A stretch of 64,000 bases of DNA from Regnicoccus_A sp014224355 (GCF_050920705.1 NZ_CP154799.1:1798001-1862000), one strand, 5' to 3'. Shown: positions 9,058 through 18,324, numbered from the stretch's first letter. The notes: generated by a model from the letters alone, not told the origin. Program-made: numbers and translations.

Positions 9058-9199
9058 TCGCGGCACTCACCGCCGCCAGTTGCCGCTCGATTCCGTCTCG
9101 CCAGTACGTGAGCATGCGCAGCTTGCGCTCCTGATGCTGACGACGGCTGGTGGCGGGGTCGCAGCAGGAAGCCCCGAAGCAGGGCAACGGCGGAAACAT
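9005..9199 (-). CDS. Small conserved hypothetical protein (64 aa), overlapping the sigma gene 3' end
   Basis: The product begins MFPPLPCFGASCCDPAT and continues with a highly charged helical stretch (RRQHQERKLRMLTYWRD, then ERQLAAVSAAISTLEKQM) predicted to be a coiled coil. It reads like a real short picocyanobacterial protein rather than random antisense, because of the amphipathic heptad pattern and the Cys-rich head. Its last 53 bp lie antisense to the end of the sigma factor gene. No function is known to me. Confidence 0.6.
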   Translation of the reverse strand: MFPPLPCFGASCCDPATSRRQHQERKLRMLTYWRDGIERQLAAVSAAISTLEKQMDRDGAPEQG

Positions 9200-9379
9200 G
9201 AGAAAATGTCGCGGGTAGGGTCGGTTCTAGCGAGCGGTCCACCCCTGATGTGATGTCACCTCCCCGCCGGGGGCTGCATCGCAGGGTCAGCGAGACTTCA
9301 CGATGGCCAAGGGTCCGGACCCGCCGCCACGAGGAGCGATCCGCGCCAACCAGCTATCCCGTCCCAGCCGAGAATCAGC

Positions 9380-11098
9380 GTGAGAAATCCAGGTCCCATT
9401 GGTCTCGCCGCCGTCGCCATTCTTCCCGGTCTCTCCGGTGCTGTTCTGGTGGCGCCAGCTGCCCAGGCCGCCGCTGTGCCCCTGATGGCCGGTCAGGCGG
9501 CACGGCCTCTGCGGGGACGCTTCAACGCTGTGCCGGTGTTGCACTCCAACCAGCCCGAGGAAGTGTTCGGCCCGGGGATTCTGGTGAACACGGCTCCTGG
9601 ATCAGCCATCGCCAGGGAAAACCGCCAGAGCCTGCGCAATGCCACCTTCACCTTCAACGGTGACTTTGGCCTGCACATGCACCACAAGTATTACCCGGAG
9701 GACGCCACCCGTCTGGGCTATGGCCTGGTGCGCGGGCAGCTCACCCTGGCCACGATCGTGATCAACCCAGGCCCCCAGCCGGTCACCCTGGAATTCGATC
9801 GCGGTGCGGTGCGCAACAGCTTCCAGGCGCCTTATCTGGCCAACCACCTGATGGGGGTCAAGCCGCTGGGCCCAAGGCCCTGGAACACCGGTCCCGGTGA
9901 CGCCACTGCCGTGATCATGCTGCGCAACCAGCTCGATCCGAAACTGCCTGAGCGCTTCACCATTCCCGCGAACAGCCGGGCCGTCCTCTTCCACACTCAG
10001 CTCCCAGCCAGGGGAATCGCCAACGGACTTCTGAGCGGCCGCAGTGACGGGCCTTTCCAGATGGCCGTCGTGGCTGCCGAGGATCCCCGCAGCGATGCCG
10101 ATCTCTTCGCGGTGCTCGATCAGGGGGTGCTGGCACCCGGGCGCACCTACCTGAGCATGCTTCCCAAGATCCGGAACCGACAGGTGTTCTCACGGGTCGG
10201 TGGGGTGGCTCTCGGCGATGCCTTTCAAGCGAGCCTCAGCCATGACCTCAACCAGTCCCCCTTGCACGTTCCCTTCACCAGCACCAACCGGCACCATTTC
10301 GGCACCGGTGATGTTCAGGTCAATGCCCTGGCCAGCCGCATGATCGATTCCTCTCTCGACAATGTCGGGACCTATGGCGTCCGCTTCGATGTCGAGCTGA
10401 ATCTGAAGGGCGCTGGCCCTTACGAGCTGGTCTTCAGCCATCCCACCGCCGATGGCGCTCAGTTCACCGCCTTTCGGGGATCGATCGGGATCGAGACCGA
10501 CGAGGGCTACGGCGAAGTGCACGTGGGCATGCGTTCTGGCGAAAGTCTCTCCCTCAGGCAGCTGAACCTGCGACCAGGGGTGAACAACAGGGTCAAGGTG
10601 AGCATGGTGTACCCGGCCGATGCCACCCCTGGACATCTGCTCAGCGTTGTGCCGGCCTATCAGCTCGCGCAGCTGCGCGAGCGGGAGCGGCAGGTGGCCG
10701 TCGCCCGGGCTGCCGCTGAAGCGGCCGCAGCCAAGCGCAAGACCAAGCCAGCGACGACACTGCCCGCCGTGGTGACCCCGACCCCACCAGCCCAGGCCAC
10801 CGCGCCGACTCCTGCGGCCCCTGCTAGGCCCGTCAGGCGCCCCGTCAAACCCGCCGGCGCTGCCCCACGGCCCACTCCGCCACCCTTGCCCCGGCCGCCG
10901 ATCATCCCGGCCTGGTTGCCGCCCCTGCCACCGCTGAAGTTCTTGAATCAGACCCCCCCGGCCTCTCCCTCCCTGGCGGAAGTGCCCGTGGGCACAACTC
11001 CTTCGGCCTCCCCCCAGGAGACTCAGCAGCTGCGGGATCGCTACCGCGAGGCCGCCCAGGCTCAGCAACGCTTCCTCAGGCAGTTGATGGGCCGCTAG
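9380..11098 (+). CDS. DUF3370 family exported protein with Pro/Ala-rich C-terminus
   Basis: Starts at GTG 9380 with a signal peptide (hydrophobic residues about 5-30, ending AQAAAVP). The body (residues about 35-410) shows the cyanobacterial DUF3370 pattern: RPLRGRFNAVPVLHSNQPEE, FNGDFGLHMHHKY, LANHLMGVKPLGPRPW, and later FRGSIGIETDEGYGEVHVGM. Residues about 430-475 form an Arg/Ala coiled-coil-like helix. The last ~100 residues are a Pro/Thr/Ala-rich, probably disordered tail. An extracytoplasmic or cell-surface location is inferred. Function is unknown. The C7 run at 10953-10959 is read in frame. The next gene starts 20 bp downstream, so the two are probably co-transcribed. Confidence 0.85.
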   Translation: MRNPGPIGLAAVAILPGLSGAVLVAPAAQAAAVPLMAGQAARPLRGRFNAVPVLHSNQPEEVFGPGILVNTAPGSAIARENRQSLRNATFTFNGDFGLHMHHKYYPEDATRLGYGLVRGQLTLATIVINPGPQPVTLEFDRGAVRNSFQAPYLANHLMGVKPLGPRPWNTGPGDATAVIMLRNQLDPKLPERFTIPANSRAVLFHTQLPARGIANGLLSGRSDGPFQMAVVAAEDPRSDADLFAVLDQGVLAPGRTYLSMLPKIRNRQVFSRVGGVALGDAFQASLSHDLNQSPLHVPFTSTNRHHFGTGDVQVNALASRMIDSSLDNVGTYGVRFDVELNLKGAGPYELVFSHPTADGAQFTAFRGSIGIETDEGYGEVHVGMRSGESLSLRQLNLRPGVNNRVKVSMVYPADATPGHLLSVVPAYQLAQLRERERQVAVARAAAEAAAAKRKTKPATTLPAVVTPTPPAQATAPTPAAPARPVRRPVKPAGAAPRPTPPPLPRPPIIPAWLPPLPPLKFLNQTPPASPSLAEVPVGTTPSASPQETQQLRDRYREAAQAQQRFLRQLMGR

Positions 11099-11118
11099 CC
11101 CGTCCTGATCAGGTTGCC

Positions 11119-12240
11119 GTGGCACCCGACGACACGAAAGCGGATCGCCAGCGCATTCAACTGATCCTCCCCGTCGCCCAGGTGGAGCAGATCGATGAGT
11201 TGTGCAAGCAGCTCGGCCACCGCAGCCGCGGAGCCCTGCTGGAGCGTCTGCTGGATGATCTGTTCCCTGGTACCGATGGCCAGGACGGTGACCAGGATGG
11301 GGAGGAGACCGGTGCTGAGGAGGAGCTGGATTCCTGCCGGGCCCTCGTCCTGGTCACAGGTCAGGAGAACCGACTGATCTCCCCTGATCAGGGTCAGCTG
11401 GGACTGGATGGGCTGGGTGAGCTGGAGGAACCCGATGGGCCTGCTGAGGCAGGTGAGGCCTCCTCTGCCGCACGAGCGAGCGACCCCCTGGGGCCTTCCT
11501 CCCTGCAGATCCCTCCCAGACGCCCTCGGAACCCAGAGATCCAGGAGCTGCGCGAAGCTCAGGGCCCAGCCGGAATCGATCTGCCGGGCTTCGTCAGGCA
11601 GTCATCGGCGCGCCTGCGCCGCAGCCTGCATCCCAGGCCGGCGGCCCAGGGGGAACCGCTTCCTGCCGTCAAGACATCAGAACTGGATCAGGCACTGCTG
11701 GCCGCCGAGGAGCACTGGCTCAGCCTCTACGGCACGGTGGCCAACGAGGCCGTGCTGGAAGCCGCCATGGTCTGGCTGGCCCGGGACATCTGGGTCCAGT
11801 CGGATCAGGCGGAAGGACGGCCCTTCACCTGGGCCCTGATCGAACAGTGGGTCACCGGGTTCGTCAGCGGCTGGCCAGCGGGGCCGCCCAGTTTCAACCG
11901 GGTGATCGTGGCGGCAGGCTTGCTCGAGGACCCCTTCAGCACTGACACCCTGACGCTGCGGGTGCCCACCTTGATCCGCCGGTTTGTGCATCGCTTCCGC
12001 AGGCGACGACGGGGAACCTCCTTCCAGACCCTGGAGCACACGATGACCTTGCAGGGAGCCCTGAAGGTGCTGGCCTTGCCCACGGCGCCTGGGCACAAGC
12101 TCAGCCTCAACCAGATCCGCGAGGCTTACCGCGAGCAGGCCATGAGTCACCACCCGGATTCCGGTGGGAGTGCCGATGCGATGCGCCGCCTCAACGAGGC
12201 GTATCAGTTGCTCAAGGAGCTCTACCGCCGACCGGCCTGA
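11119..12240 (+). CDS. Ribbon-helix-helix-like N-terminus fused to C-terminal DnaJ domain
   Basis: Starts at GTG 11119, 20 bp after the DUF3370 gene. Residues about 12-50 (QRIQLILPVAQVEQIDELC, then GHRSRGALLERLLDDLF) have the strand-helix-helix layout of CopG/Arc-type DNA-binding proteins. Residues about 50-190 are acidic then Pro/Arg-rich and look disordered. Residues about 190-300 form a helical domain with Trp-rich segments. The last ~65 residues are a J-domain (helix, YREQAMSHHPDSGGS with the HPD tripeptide, MRRLNEAYQLLKELY). J-domains stimulate Hsp70 (DnaK). The combination suggests a chaperone adaptor directed to a nucleic-acid or protein target; this is inference. The J-domain is secure, the N-terminal fold less so. 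Confidence 0.8.
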   Translation: MAPDDTKADRQRIQLILPVAQVEQIDELCKQLGHRSRGALLERLLDDLFPGTDGQDGDQDGEETGAEEELDSCRALVLVTGQENRLISPDQGQLGLDGLGELEEPDGPAEAGEASSAARASDPLGPSSLQIPPRRPRNPEIQELREAQGPAGIDLPGFVRQSSARLRRSLHPRPAAQGEPLPAVKTSELDQALLAAEEHWLSLYGTVANEAVLEAAMVWLARDIWVQSDQAEGRPFTWALIEQWVTGFVSGWPAGPPSFNRVIVAAGLLEDPFSTDTLTLRVPTLIRRFVHRFRRRRRGTSFQTLEHTMTLQGALKVLALPTAPGHKLSLNQIREAYREQAMSHHPDSGGSADAMRRLNEAYQLLKELYRRPA

Positions 12241-12605
12241 ACCCACTCGTGCTCCTGGTCCGCTCTTCTCATCCAAGACTCTTGTCTGGTCCGGCTGCGA
12301 GACCCGAATGCGACTGATGGTGTGTCTCGCTGGATTTGGAGCTGGCTCCGCGCCTTCGGTCCTGTTCTCAGCGGTCATGGGAACGGCTGTGTCCAGTCGG
12401 GCCTGGACAGGCATTCCAGGGGCGCAAAGCAGCGCAAGAAGCCTGTGGTGGCAGGTGTTTTCTTTCCTGCGTACCTGCTGCAGACACAGGTACGCCATCA
12501 TTTCTGGTTGCAGGGGTCATGAATCGGGTCCTGGGCGGAAGCTGAAAACACGGCCTTTGAGGCTCGCGTGTTGTTGGTCCCTGGTGTCTCATCTGTGAGC
12601 GGAGT

Positions 12606-12645
12606 TTGGACCTGAATTCGGTCCAACTCAGGACTGAGCAGTCCT
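12606..12645. repeat. Two tandem perfect hairpins in the non-coding region
   Basis: The first hairpin is TTGGACC (12606-12612), loop TGAATTC, GGTCCAA (12620-12626). The second is AGGACT (12630-12635), loop GAGC, AGTCCT (12640-12645), followed by TTTA. The second resembles a weak intrinsic terminator on the + strand. Together they could be the 3' end of a small RNA or of the 9.4-12.2 kb transcript. The hairpins are seen directly; their role is inferred. Confidence 0.5.
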
Positions 12646-13023
12646 TTATGAGACCTGCGCTGAGTCCAGAGTCTGGTCTTGCCTGAGCACCCTGCCTTGG
12701 TGATCCGGCCTCTCATCCGCTACCCGAGCCAGCGGATGCCGTTCGATGCAGCCGAAGCCATCAGGGACTTGTCCGTCGCTTCCGAGAGGGCGCCGGGCTG
12801 GAATTGTGCAATGGTCTCGACCGTGTCTCTACTCTGGACGCAGTGGAAGTCTTGATTGAGACGCTCTCAACGCTCTGGCCTCAAGCGTGTCTGGCCTGCG
12901 CTGATCGCTGTCAGATCGTCCGATGTCGGGGTGGCGAGGGGTGGTACTGGCCTGGGCCCCTAGGTCTTCGCTCAACGCAGGCTTCCGGCTGCCGCCAGGT
13001 CAGGTCATCCTGTGAGTTCAGGG

Positions 13024-13037
13024 GTCTCACGTGAGAC
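13024..13037. repeat. 14-bp perfect palindrome
   Basis: GTCTCACGTGAGAC is a perfect inverted repeat of two 7-base halves in a gene-free stretch. Its size and symmetry suit a dimeric regulator, but no promoter or adjacent start codon is evident, so the role is unknown. Confidence 0.4.
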
Positions 13038-13220
13038 ACACATCTAGTTCTGTGCCAAGACACAAGTGAGTCCCCTGGCAGGCTCGGCCAAGGGCCTCGT
13101 GGCTGCTCCAGTCCATCGCCAATTCATTGGGCCACGGATGCAAGGGCTTTTGGGATCAGCCCCCTGGCCGCTGGTTGAGCAGCGCTTCCGCTGGTGCGTG
13201 AGCAGGGGGCAAGGTCTGGC

Positions 13221-13715
13221 TCAGCCCAGGGTCTGCATGCCCTGGATCAGGTAGTCGAAGTAAGGGGCAGCGCTGGCGGCATCATCAGTGGAGAGCAGGG
13301 CCAGGGAGGCCTCCTTGAGGGTGCGCATGCTCTCGACCATGCCCGCCATGGGCACTCCGAGGCTGTTGTACATCTCGCGGGCTCCGTTGAGACCGATCTC
13401 CTGGATCTTCTCGGTGCTGCCTGCCAGAACTCCGTAGGTAACCAGGCGCAGGTACCAGCTGAAATCACGCAGGCACTGGGCCCGTTGCTTCTGGCCGTAG
13501 GCATTGCCGCCCTGGGCCACGTATTCAGGCTTTCGTGAGAACAGCAGGCGCGCCGCCTCATCGACGATTTTTTTCTCGTTCTCGGCGAGGGCGCGGGCCA
13601 CGCGGATGCGCTGGGGGCCTCCAGAGAGGTACTGCGCCATCGAGCGGAGTTCTCCGCCGCTGGGATACCGCAACTGATCATCGGCTTGGAGGATCAGATC
13701 CCGAACGACGCTCAT
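13221..13715 (-). CDS. apcD: Allophycocyanin alpha-B subunit ApcD
   Basis: A phycobilisome core protein that acts as a terminal emitter passing energy to the photosystems. From ATG 13715 the product is 164 aa, starting MSVVRDLILQADDQLRYPS. The globin-like phycobiliprotein fold carries the chromophore Cys in QKQRAQCLRDFSWYLR. It ends YFDYLIQGMQTLG, as typical of ApcD. The frame is open upstream to 13799, but the extra 28 residues do not fit the family. The gene stands alone, apart from the apcAB/apcE genes, as is usual for apcD. About 120 bp separate it from the divergent rlmD start, leaving room for its promoter. Confidence 0.95.
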   Translation of the reverse strand: MSVVRDLILQADDQLRYPSGGELRSMAQYLSGGPQRIRVARALAENEKKIVDEAARLLFSRKPEYVAQGGNAYGQKQRAQCLRDFSWYLRLVTYGVLAGSTEKIQEIGLNGAREMYNSLGVPMAGMVESMRTLKEASLALLSTDDAASAAPYFDYLIQGMQTLG

Positions 13716-13836
13716 CAAGGACACCAGGCGCCTGATGACTTTATCGAGCCGTGATGCTCCGCGCCGGAGGACGTCTTCAGATGTAACGCCCCTTTGCATC
13801 TAGGGTTTGCTCAACGTCCAAGGCGCTCCGATCCAG

Positions 13837-15234
13837 ATGGGACTTCCCCTGCCGGTCCCAGGTACGGACCTGGATCTGTGCATTTCCGGCCTCAACCATC
13901 ACGGCCAGGGGGTGGCACGCATCAGCTCGAGCGAGGAGTCAGGTCGCGACCTGGTGGTCTTCGTCCCCGAGGCCCTGCCTGGGGAGCGGGTGCTGGCCAG
14001 GGTGCACCACAGGGCCCAGCGCCATCTGGTGGCTCATCCCCTTGAGCGGCGCAACGATGCCCCGGAGCGGCGCCAGCCACCCTGCATCCTTGCCTCGGAT
14101 TGCGGAGGCTGCGGGGTCCAGCACCTCCAGGACCAGGCCCAGTTGATCTGGAAGCAGGATCTGGTTCAGCAGGCCCTGCGCCGCATCGGCGGCCAGGGCC
14201 TCGCGGTGGAGCCGATCCTGGCCTCGGACACCCCCCTGGGCTACCGCAACCGCACCACGATTCCCCTGGAACGCTGCCCTGATGGTCAGCTGAGGGCCGG
14301 CTTCTACCGCAGCGGCACCCACCGGATCGTGAACATGAACCGCTGCCCGGTTCTCGATCCCCGCATCGATCGCCTGATCGCCCCCCTCAAGCGTGATCTC
14401 GAGCAGAGCGACTGGCCGGTGGATGTGGATCTCAGCGAAGGGGGGCTGCGCCACCTGGCCCTGCGGGTCGGGCACCACACCGGTGAAGTGCTGCTCACCC
14501 TGATCAGCAGCCACAGCGATCTGCCCGATCTGGCGGCGATGGCGGAGATCTGGATGGAGCGCTGGCCGGAGCTGGTGGGCGTCGGTCTGAACATCCAGCC
14601 CCTGCCCACCAACACCCTGATGGGGCCGCGCACGGTGGTCGTGGCGGGCCGCCCATGGTTGAACGACCGCTTCGCCGGTCTTGAGCTCCGGATCGGGCCC
14701 GACACCTTCTTCCAGGTTCACACCGCCCAGGCCGAGCGGTTGGTGCCCCTGCTGATCGAGGTCCTTCGCCCGTCCCCTGGCCGCAACCTCGTGGATGCCT
14801 ACTGCGGGATCGGCACCTTCAGCCTGCCCCTGGCCGCCGCCGGCGCCCGGGTGCTGGGTCTCGAGCAGCAGCCCTCCAGCGTGGAGCAGGCCCGGCTTAA
14901 TGCCGGTCTCAACGGCCTCAATGGCCTGACCGTCGAGGCTGCCGATGTGGCCCTGGCCTTGCCTGAAGCCCTCGAGGGCGCCCATGGCTTGCTGCTGGAT
15001 CCGCCGCGCAAGGGTCTGCCGGAGCGGGTCTGCGAAGCGATTCTGGCTTCGCCACCCGAGCGGGTGGCCTACCTGAGCTGCAACCCTGCCACCCTGGCGA
15101 GGGATCTGGCCCGGCTCACGGCAGCGGGAACCATGCGCCTGCAGCGGGTTCAGCCCATCGACTTCTTCCCCCAGACCCAGCATGTGGAAGCCCTGGCCGT
15201 GCTGGAGCGAACCTGGGAGACACCGACCGGCTGA
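13837..15234 (+). CDS. rlmD: 23S rRNA (uracil-C5)-methyltransferase RlmD/RumA family
   Basis: An AdoMet-dependent enzyme that makes 5-methyluridine in 23S rRNA (U1939 in E. coli). An N-terminal TRAM domain (about residues 1-70) is followed by the 4Fe-4S cluster cysteines (CILASDCGGCGVQHL, plus NRCPVLDP further on). The methyltransferase core has DTFFQVHTAQAERL, VDAYCGIGTFSLPLA, LLLDPPRKGL and the catalytic Cys in YLSCNPATLARDL. ATG 13837 is preferred; TTG 13807 would add 10 residues. Family members can modify other uridines (RlmCD, TrmA-like), so the exact site is inferred. The gene is convergent with pheT. Confidence 0.93.
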   Translation: MGLPLPVPGTDLDLCISGLNHHGQGVARISSSEESGRDLVVFVPEALPGERVLARVHHRAQRHLVAHPLERRNDAPERRQPPCILASDCGGCGVQHLQDQAQLIWKQDLVQQALRRIGGQGLAVEPILASDTPLGYRNRTTIPLERCPDGQLRAGFYRSGTHRIVNMNRCPVLDPRIDRLIAPLKRDLEQSDWPVDVDLSEGGLRHLALRVGHHTGEVLLTLISSHSDLPDLAAMAEIWMERWPELVGVGLNIQPLPTNTLMGPRTVVVAGRPWLNDRFAGLELRIGPDTFFQVHTAQAERLVPLLIEVLRPSPGRNLVDAYCGIGTFSLPLAAAGARVLGLEQQPSSVEQARLNAGLNGLNGLTVEAADVALALPEALEGAHGLLLDPPRKGLPERVCEAILASPPERVAYLSCNPATLARDLARLTAAGTMRLQRVQPIDFFPQTQHVEALAVLERTWETPTG

Positions 15235-15261
15235 GCTCCGGGCGGCGCGGGCCTCACAGCC

Positions 15262-17723
15262 CTAGGAGCGTCTGGCAGCCCCGAACTGCTTCTGGAGGGC
15301 CCCCAGGATCTTGGTGTGGGCCTGCTCCACCTCCGTTTCGGTGAGGGTGCGGCGGGCGTCGCGGTAGCGCAGGCGGAAGGCCTGGCTGGCGCTGCCCGCC
15401 TCCACCTGGCTGCCCTGGTAGCGATCGATCAGTTCCGCTCTCTCCAGCAATGGTTTGCCCGCCTTGCGGATCGCGCTCAGCAGCTGGGCGGCGGTGACCG
15501 TATCGGGAACCACCAGGGCCAGGTCGCGCTCTGAGGCCGGCACGGTGGCGAAGGGAGTGAAGGCCGGCTGCCAGCGGTTGCGCCGGGTGGCGGCACTGAT
15601 CAGGGGAGATAGGGCGAGCTGGAACAGGTGGGTGGCCTCCGGCAGATCGAGGTCTTCCGCCCGCTGGGGATGCAGCTGACCGAACCAGCCGGCAACCCGG
15701 CCCTCCACCAGCAGCTCCGCCGAGCGGCCTGGGTGCAGCAGGGGGTGATCACCGCTTGGCCGGTCCTCGCAAGGCAACTTCAGGGCGGCGAGGGCCTGTT
15801 GCAGCATGCCGCGGGCTTCGAAGTAGTCGAGGCTGCGCCCTTTGCCGCCGCTGCTCCAGAGCTCCGAGCGTCGCTCGCCGCAGATCACCCCGGCCAGCTC
15901 GGCCTGCTCCTTGAGGCTCTCCCCCTCGACCTGGAAGACCCGTCCGATCTCGAAGGCCCAGAAACCCGGCATCGAGGCCTGCAGGTTGCGCCGTGCCGCC
16001 AGCAGCAATTCATCCAGCAGGCTGTCGCGCAGGTGGCCGTAGTCGGTGAGCAGGGGATTGGTGAGGCCCAGCCGCGGAGGATGATCCATCAATCCCTGGG
16101 CTGGCACCAGGGAGAACGCGCAGGTTTCCTGCAGCCCGGCGTGGCAGAGCGCCTGGCGCAACCACCGCTCCGCCTGTTGCCCGGCCTCGAGCCCCCCGGC
16201 TCGATCGGGTCGGGAAGGTGACTGGCAAAGTGGTCGTAGCCCACCAGCCGGGCCACTTCCTCGATCAGATCCACCTCCCGGGTGAGGTCCATGGAGCGGG
16301 ATGGGGGCACCGTCACCAGCCAGCCCTCACTCTCCGCCACGAGGCTGCAGCCCAGGGCGGTGAGGGTCTGCTCGATACGACCGTCGGGCAGATCCTCCTG
16401 CAGGCCGTCCATCAGCACCGGACCAAGCAGATTGTGCAGGGCATCGCGCCGCAGCTGAAGGGGTGGCGCCGGTTGGTGGGGACGCCGGTGCAGCCAGCGA
16501 CCTTCCACCCGGGCTCCCGCCAGCTCCTGGAGCAGCTGCACCGCCCGGTCGGCGGCCGTCAGCGTGACTTCACTCGGCAGGCCTTTCTCGAAGCGGGCGC
16601 TGGCGTCGGTGCGCAGGCCCACGCTGCGGGCACTGCGGCGCACGGCCTCGGCGCTGAACATGGCCGCCTCCAGCCAGAGGGCGTCGCTGCCGGGATGCAC
16701 CGCTGTCTCGGCGCCACCGATCACCCCGGCCAGGGCGATCGGCCGATCCCCATAGGTCACGACAAGCGCTTCGGGGCTGAGCGCATGGCTGGAGCCATCG
16801 AGGGCGTCGAAGCTCTCGCCAGCCCGGGCGGGGCGAAGGCCGAGGGCCGCCGGGTCCGCCGGCTTGCCCCCCAGGGCTGCCAGGCGTCCTTGATCGAAGG
16901 CATGCAGGGGCTGCCCGGTTTCCAGCATCACCAGGTTGGTGATGTCGACCACGTTGTTGATCGGCCTCAGACCGGCCCGCTCCAGGCGACGCTGCAACCA
17001 GGGTGGCGAGGGCTCCACCCGCACACCCGTGAGGGCGGTGAGGCTGAACAGGCCGCCAGCTTCGATCGCAGCGGCGCTGGCCTCTCCCACGGGCAGGGGC
17101 TCAGCGGGGATCACCGGCGCGGCGGGCGGCAGGCTGAGCCGGCCACCGGTGAGGGCCGCCACCTCCCGGGCGATGCCCAGCATCGAGAGTCCGTCGGGGC
17201 GGTTGGCGGTGATCGCCAGCTCCAGCACCTGGTCATCGAGGCCCAGAGAGGCCGCCACAGGCGTGCCCACGGGCGGCACGGCCTCCAGGAGTTCATCGAG
17301 TACGGCGATGCCGTCTGAGCTGTCGGCCAGGCCCAGCTCCTTGAGGGAGCAGATCATGCCGGTGCTGGTCACACCCCGCAATTCGCTGGCCTGAATGGTC
17401 AGATCCACGGCGCTGAGATGAGCACCCACCAGGGCCACCGGGACATGCATGCCGGCACGCACATTGGCGGCCCCGCAGACCACCTGCAAGCAGGGCTCGC
17501 CGGAGCTGGCCGGTCCCACCCGCAGCTGGCAGACGCTCAGCCGATCGGCATCGGGGTGGGGCTGCCTGTCTTCCACGTAGCCCACCACCACGCCCTCGGC
17601 CTGGCTGGCGAGGTCGTCGATCGCCTCCACCTCGAAGCCGGCGATGGACAGGCGCTCGGCGAGCTCCTGAACCGGACCATCGCAGGAGACCAGTTCCCGC
17701 AACCACTGGAGCGAGACCCGCAT
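15262..17723 (-). CDS. pheT: Phenylalanyl-tRNA synthetase beta subunit, frameshifted in this sequence
   Basis: Forms the alpha2-beta2 enzyme with PheS and charges tRNA-Phe. The N-terminal part from ATG 17723 carries the EMAP/tRNA-binding domain (PHPDADRLSVCQLRVG, VVCGAANV), the B3/B4 editing domain and the B5 domain, and reaches HLPDPIEPGG. The rest (LEAGQQAERWLRQALCHAGLQE to the C-terminal FDX-ACB domain with DRYQGSQVEAG and LRYRDARRTLTE) is one frame away. One extra base in the 6-base G run (coding strand; C6 at 16192-16197 on +) fuses them into 820 aa, the normal size. Because the gene is essential, a sequence error is likelier than a real break. Confidence 0.92.
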
Positions 17724-17833
17724 CCGCCTGCATCGATCAAGGCCCAGATCCTAAGGATCGGAATGCCGGAGCCCGGGAGGGTAGGGTGTCGGATTGTCAT
17801 TACGCCTCGCATCTAGCGGCGCACGTCCTTCCC

Positions 17834-18028
17834 ATGGCCAAGAACAAGGGCGTCCGGATCGTGATCACTCTCGAGTGCACCGAATGCCGGTCCAATCCCG
17901 CCAAGCGCTCTCCTGGGGTGTCCCGTTACACCTCAGAGAAGAACCGCCGCAACACCACTGAACGGCTGGAGCTGAAGAAGTTCTGCCCTCACTGCAACAA
18001 GAGCACGGTCCACAAAGAGATCAAGTGA
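17834..18028 (+). CDS. rpmG: 50S ribosomal protein L33
   Basis: A 64-aa large-subunit protein. ATG 17834 gives MAKNKGVRIVITLECTEC, with a zinc-ribbon made of CxxC in the first half (CTEC) and CPHC near the C-terminus, so this is the Cys-containing form of L33. The frame is open 16 codons upstream, but that part is not L33-like. rpsR follows after 74 bp, and the rpmG-rpsR pair is a common bacterial arrangement. Confidence 0.97.
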   Translation: MAKNKGVRIVITLECTECRSNPAKRSPGVSRYTSEKNRRNTTERLELKKFCPHCNKSTVHKEIK

Positions 18029-18102
18029 GGTCCCCGGGTCGTCGCCGTCGGCGCTGACCCCAGCAGCTCGTCCTTCCGTCCCCTGTCCGTTTTCGTCCAC
18101 CC

Positions 18103-18324
18103 ATGTCCAGTTCTTTTTTCAAGAAGCGCCTCTCACCGATCAAGCCCGGTGATCCGATCGACTACAAGGACATCGATCTGCTCAAGAAATTCATCACAGA
18201 GCGCGGCAAGATCCTTCCCCGCCGTCTGTCCGGTCTCACCGCCAAGCAGCAGCGGGACCTGACCAACGCCGTCAAACGGGCCCGGATCGTGGCCCTGCTC
18301 CCCTTCGTGAACCCCGAAGGCTGA
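18103..18324 (+). CDS. rpsR: 30S ribosomal protein S18
   Basis: A 73-aa small-subunit protein that binds with S6 to the platform of the 30S subunit. Typical features are the DYKDIDLLKKFITERGKILPR segment split as YKDIDLLKKFI and GKILPRR, then SGLTAKQQRDLTNAVKRARI, ending LLPFVNPEG. The ATG at 18103 is clear. It lies between rpmG and the RNase II gene on the same strand and is probably in one transcript with both. Confidence 0.98.
   Translation: MSSSFFKKRLSPIKPGDPIDYKDIDLLKKFITERGKILPRRLSGLTAKQQRDLTNAVKRARIVALLPFVNPEG

Larger units (their letters stand above)
12241..13220. other. 980-bp region with no recognisable gene
   Basis: Lies between the stop of the J-domain gene and the stop of apcD, so it is downstream of both. 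Counted lines run about 53-58% G+C, clearly below the flanking genes. Short open frames exist (for example 12308-12598 and 12804-13034), but they have poor composition, no plausible family and no consistent start. The region holds two tandem hairpins (12606-12645) and a 14-bp palindrome (13024-13037). I see no match to tRNA, tmRNA, RNase P RNA or SRP RNA cores. It could hold a small RNA, regulatory DNA or a decayed gene. Confidence 0.6.

Noticed and set aside
12308..12598. Possible small membrane protein (MRLMVCLAGFGAG...) in the gene-free region
   Set aside because: Hydrophobic only at the start, Cys/Arg-rich afterwards, overlaps the hairpin-rich non-coding stretch and shows no Shine-Dalgarno or family likeness.
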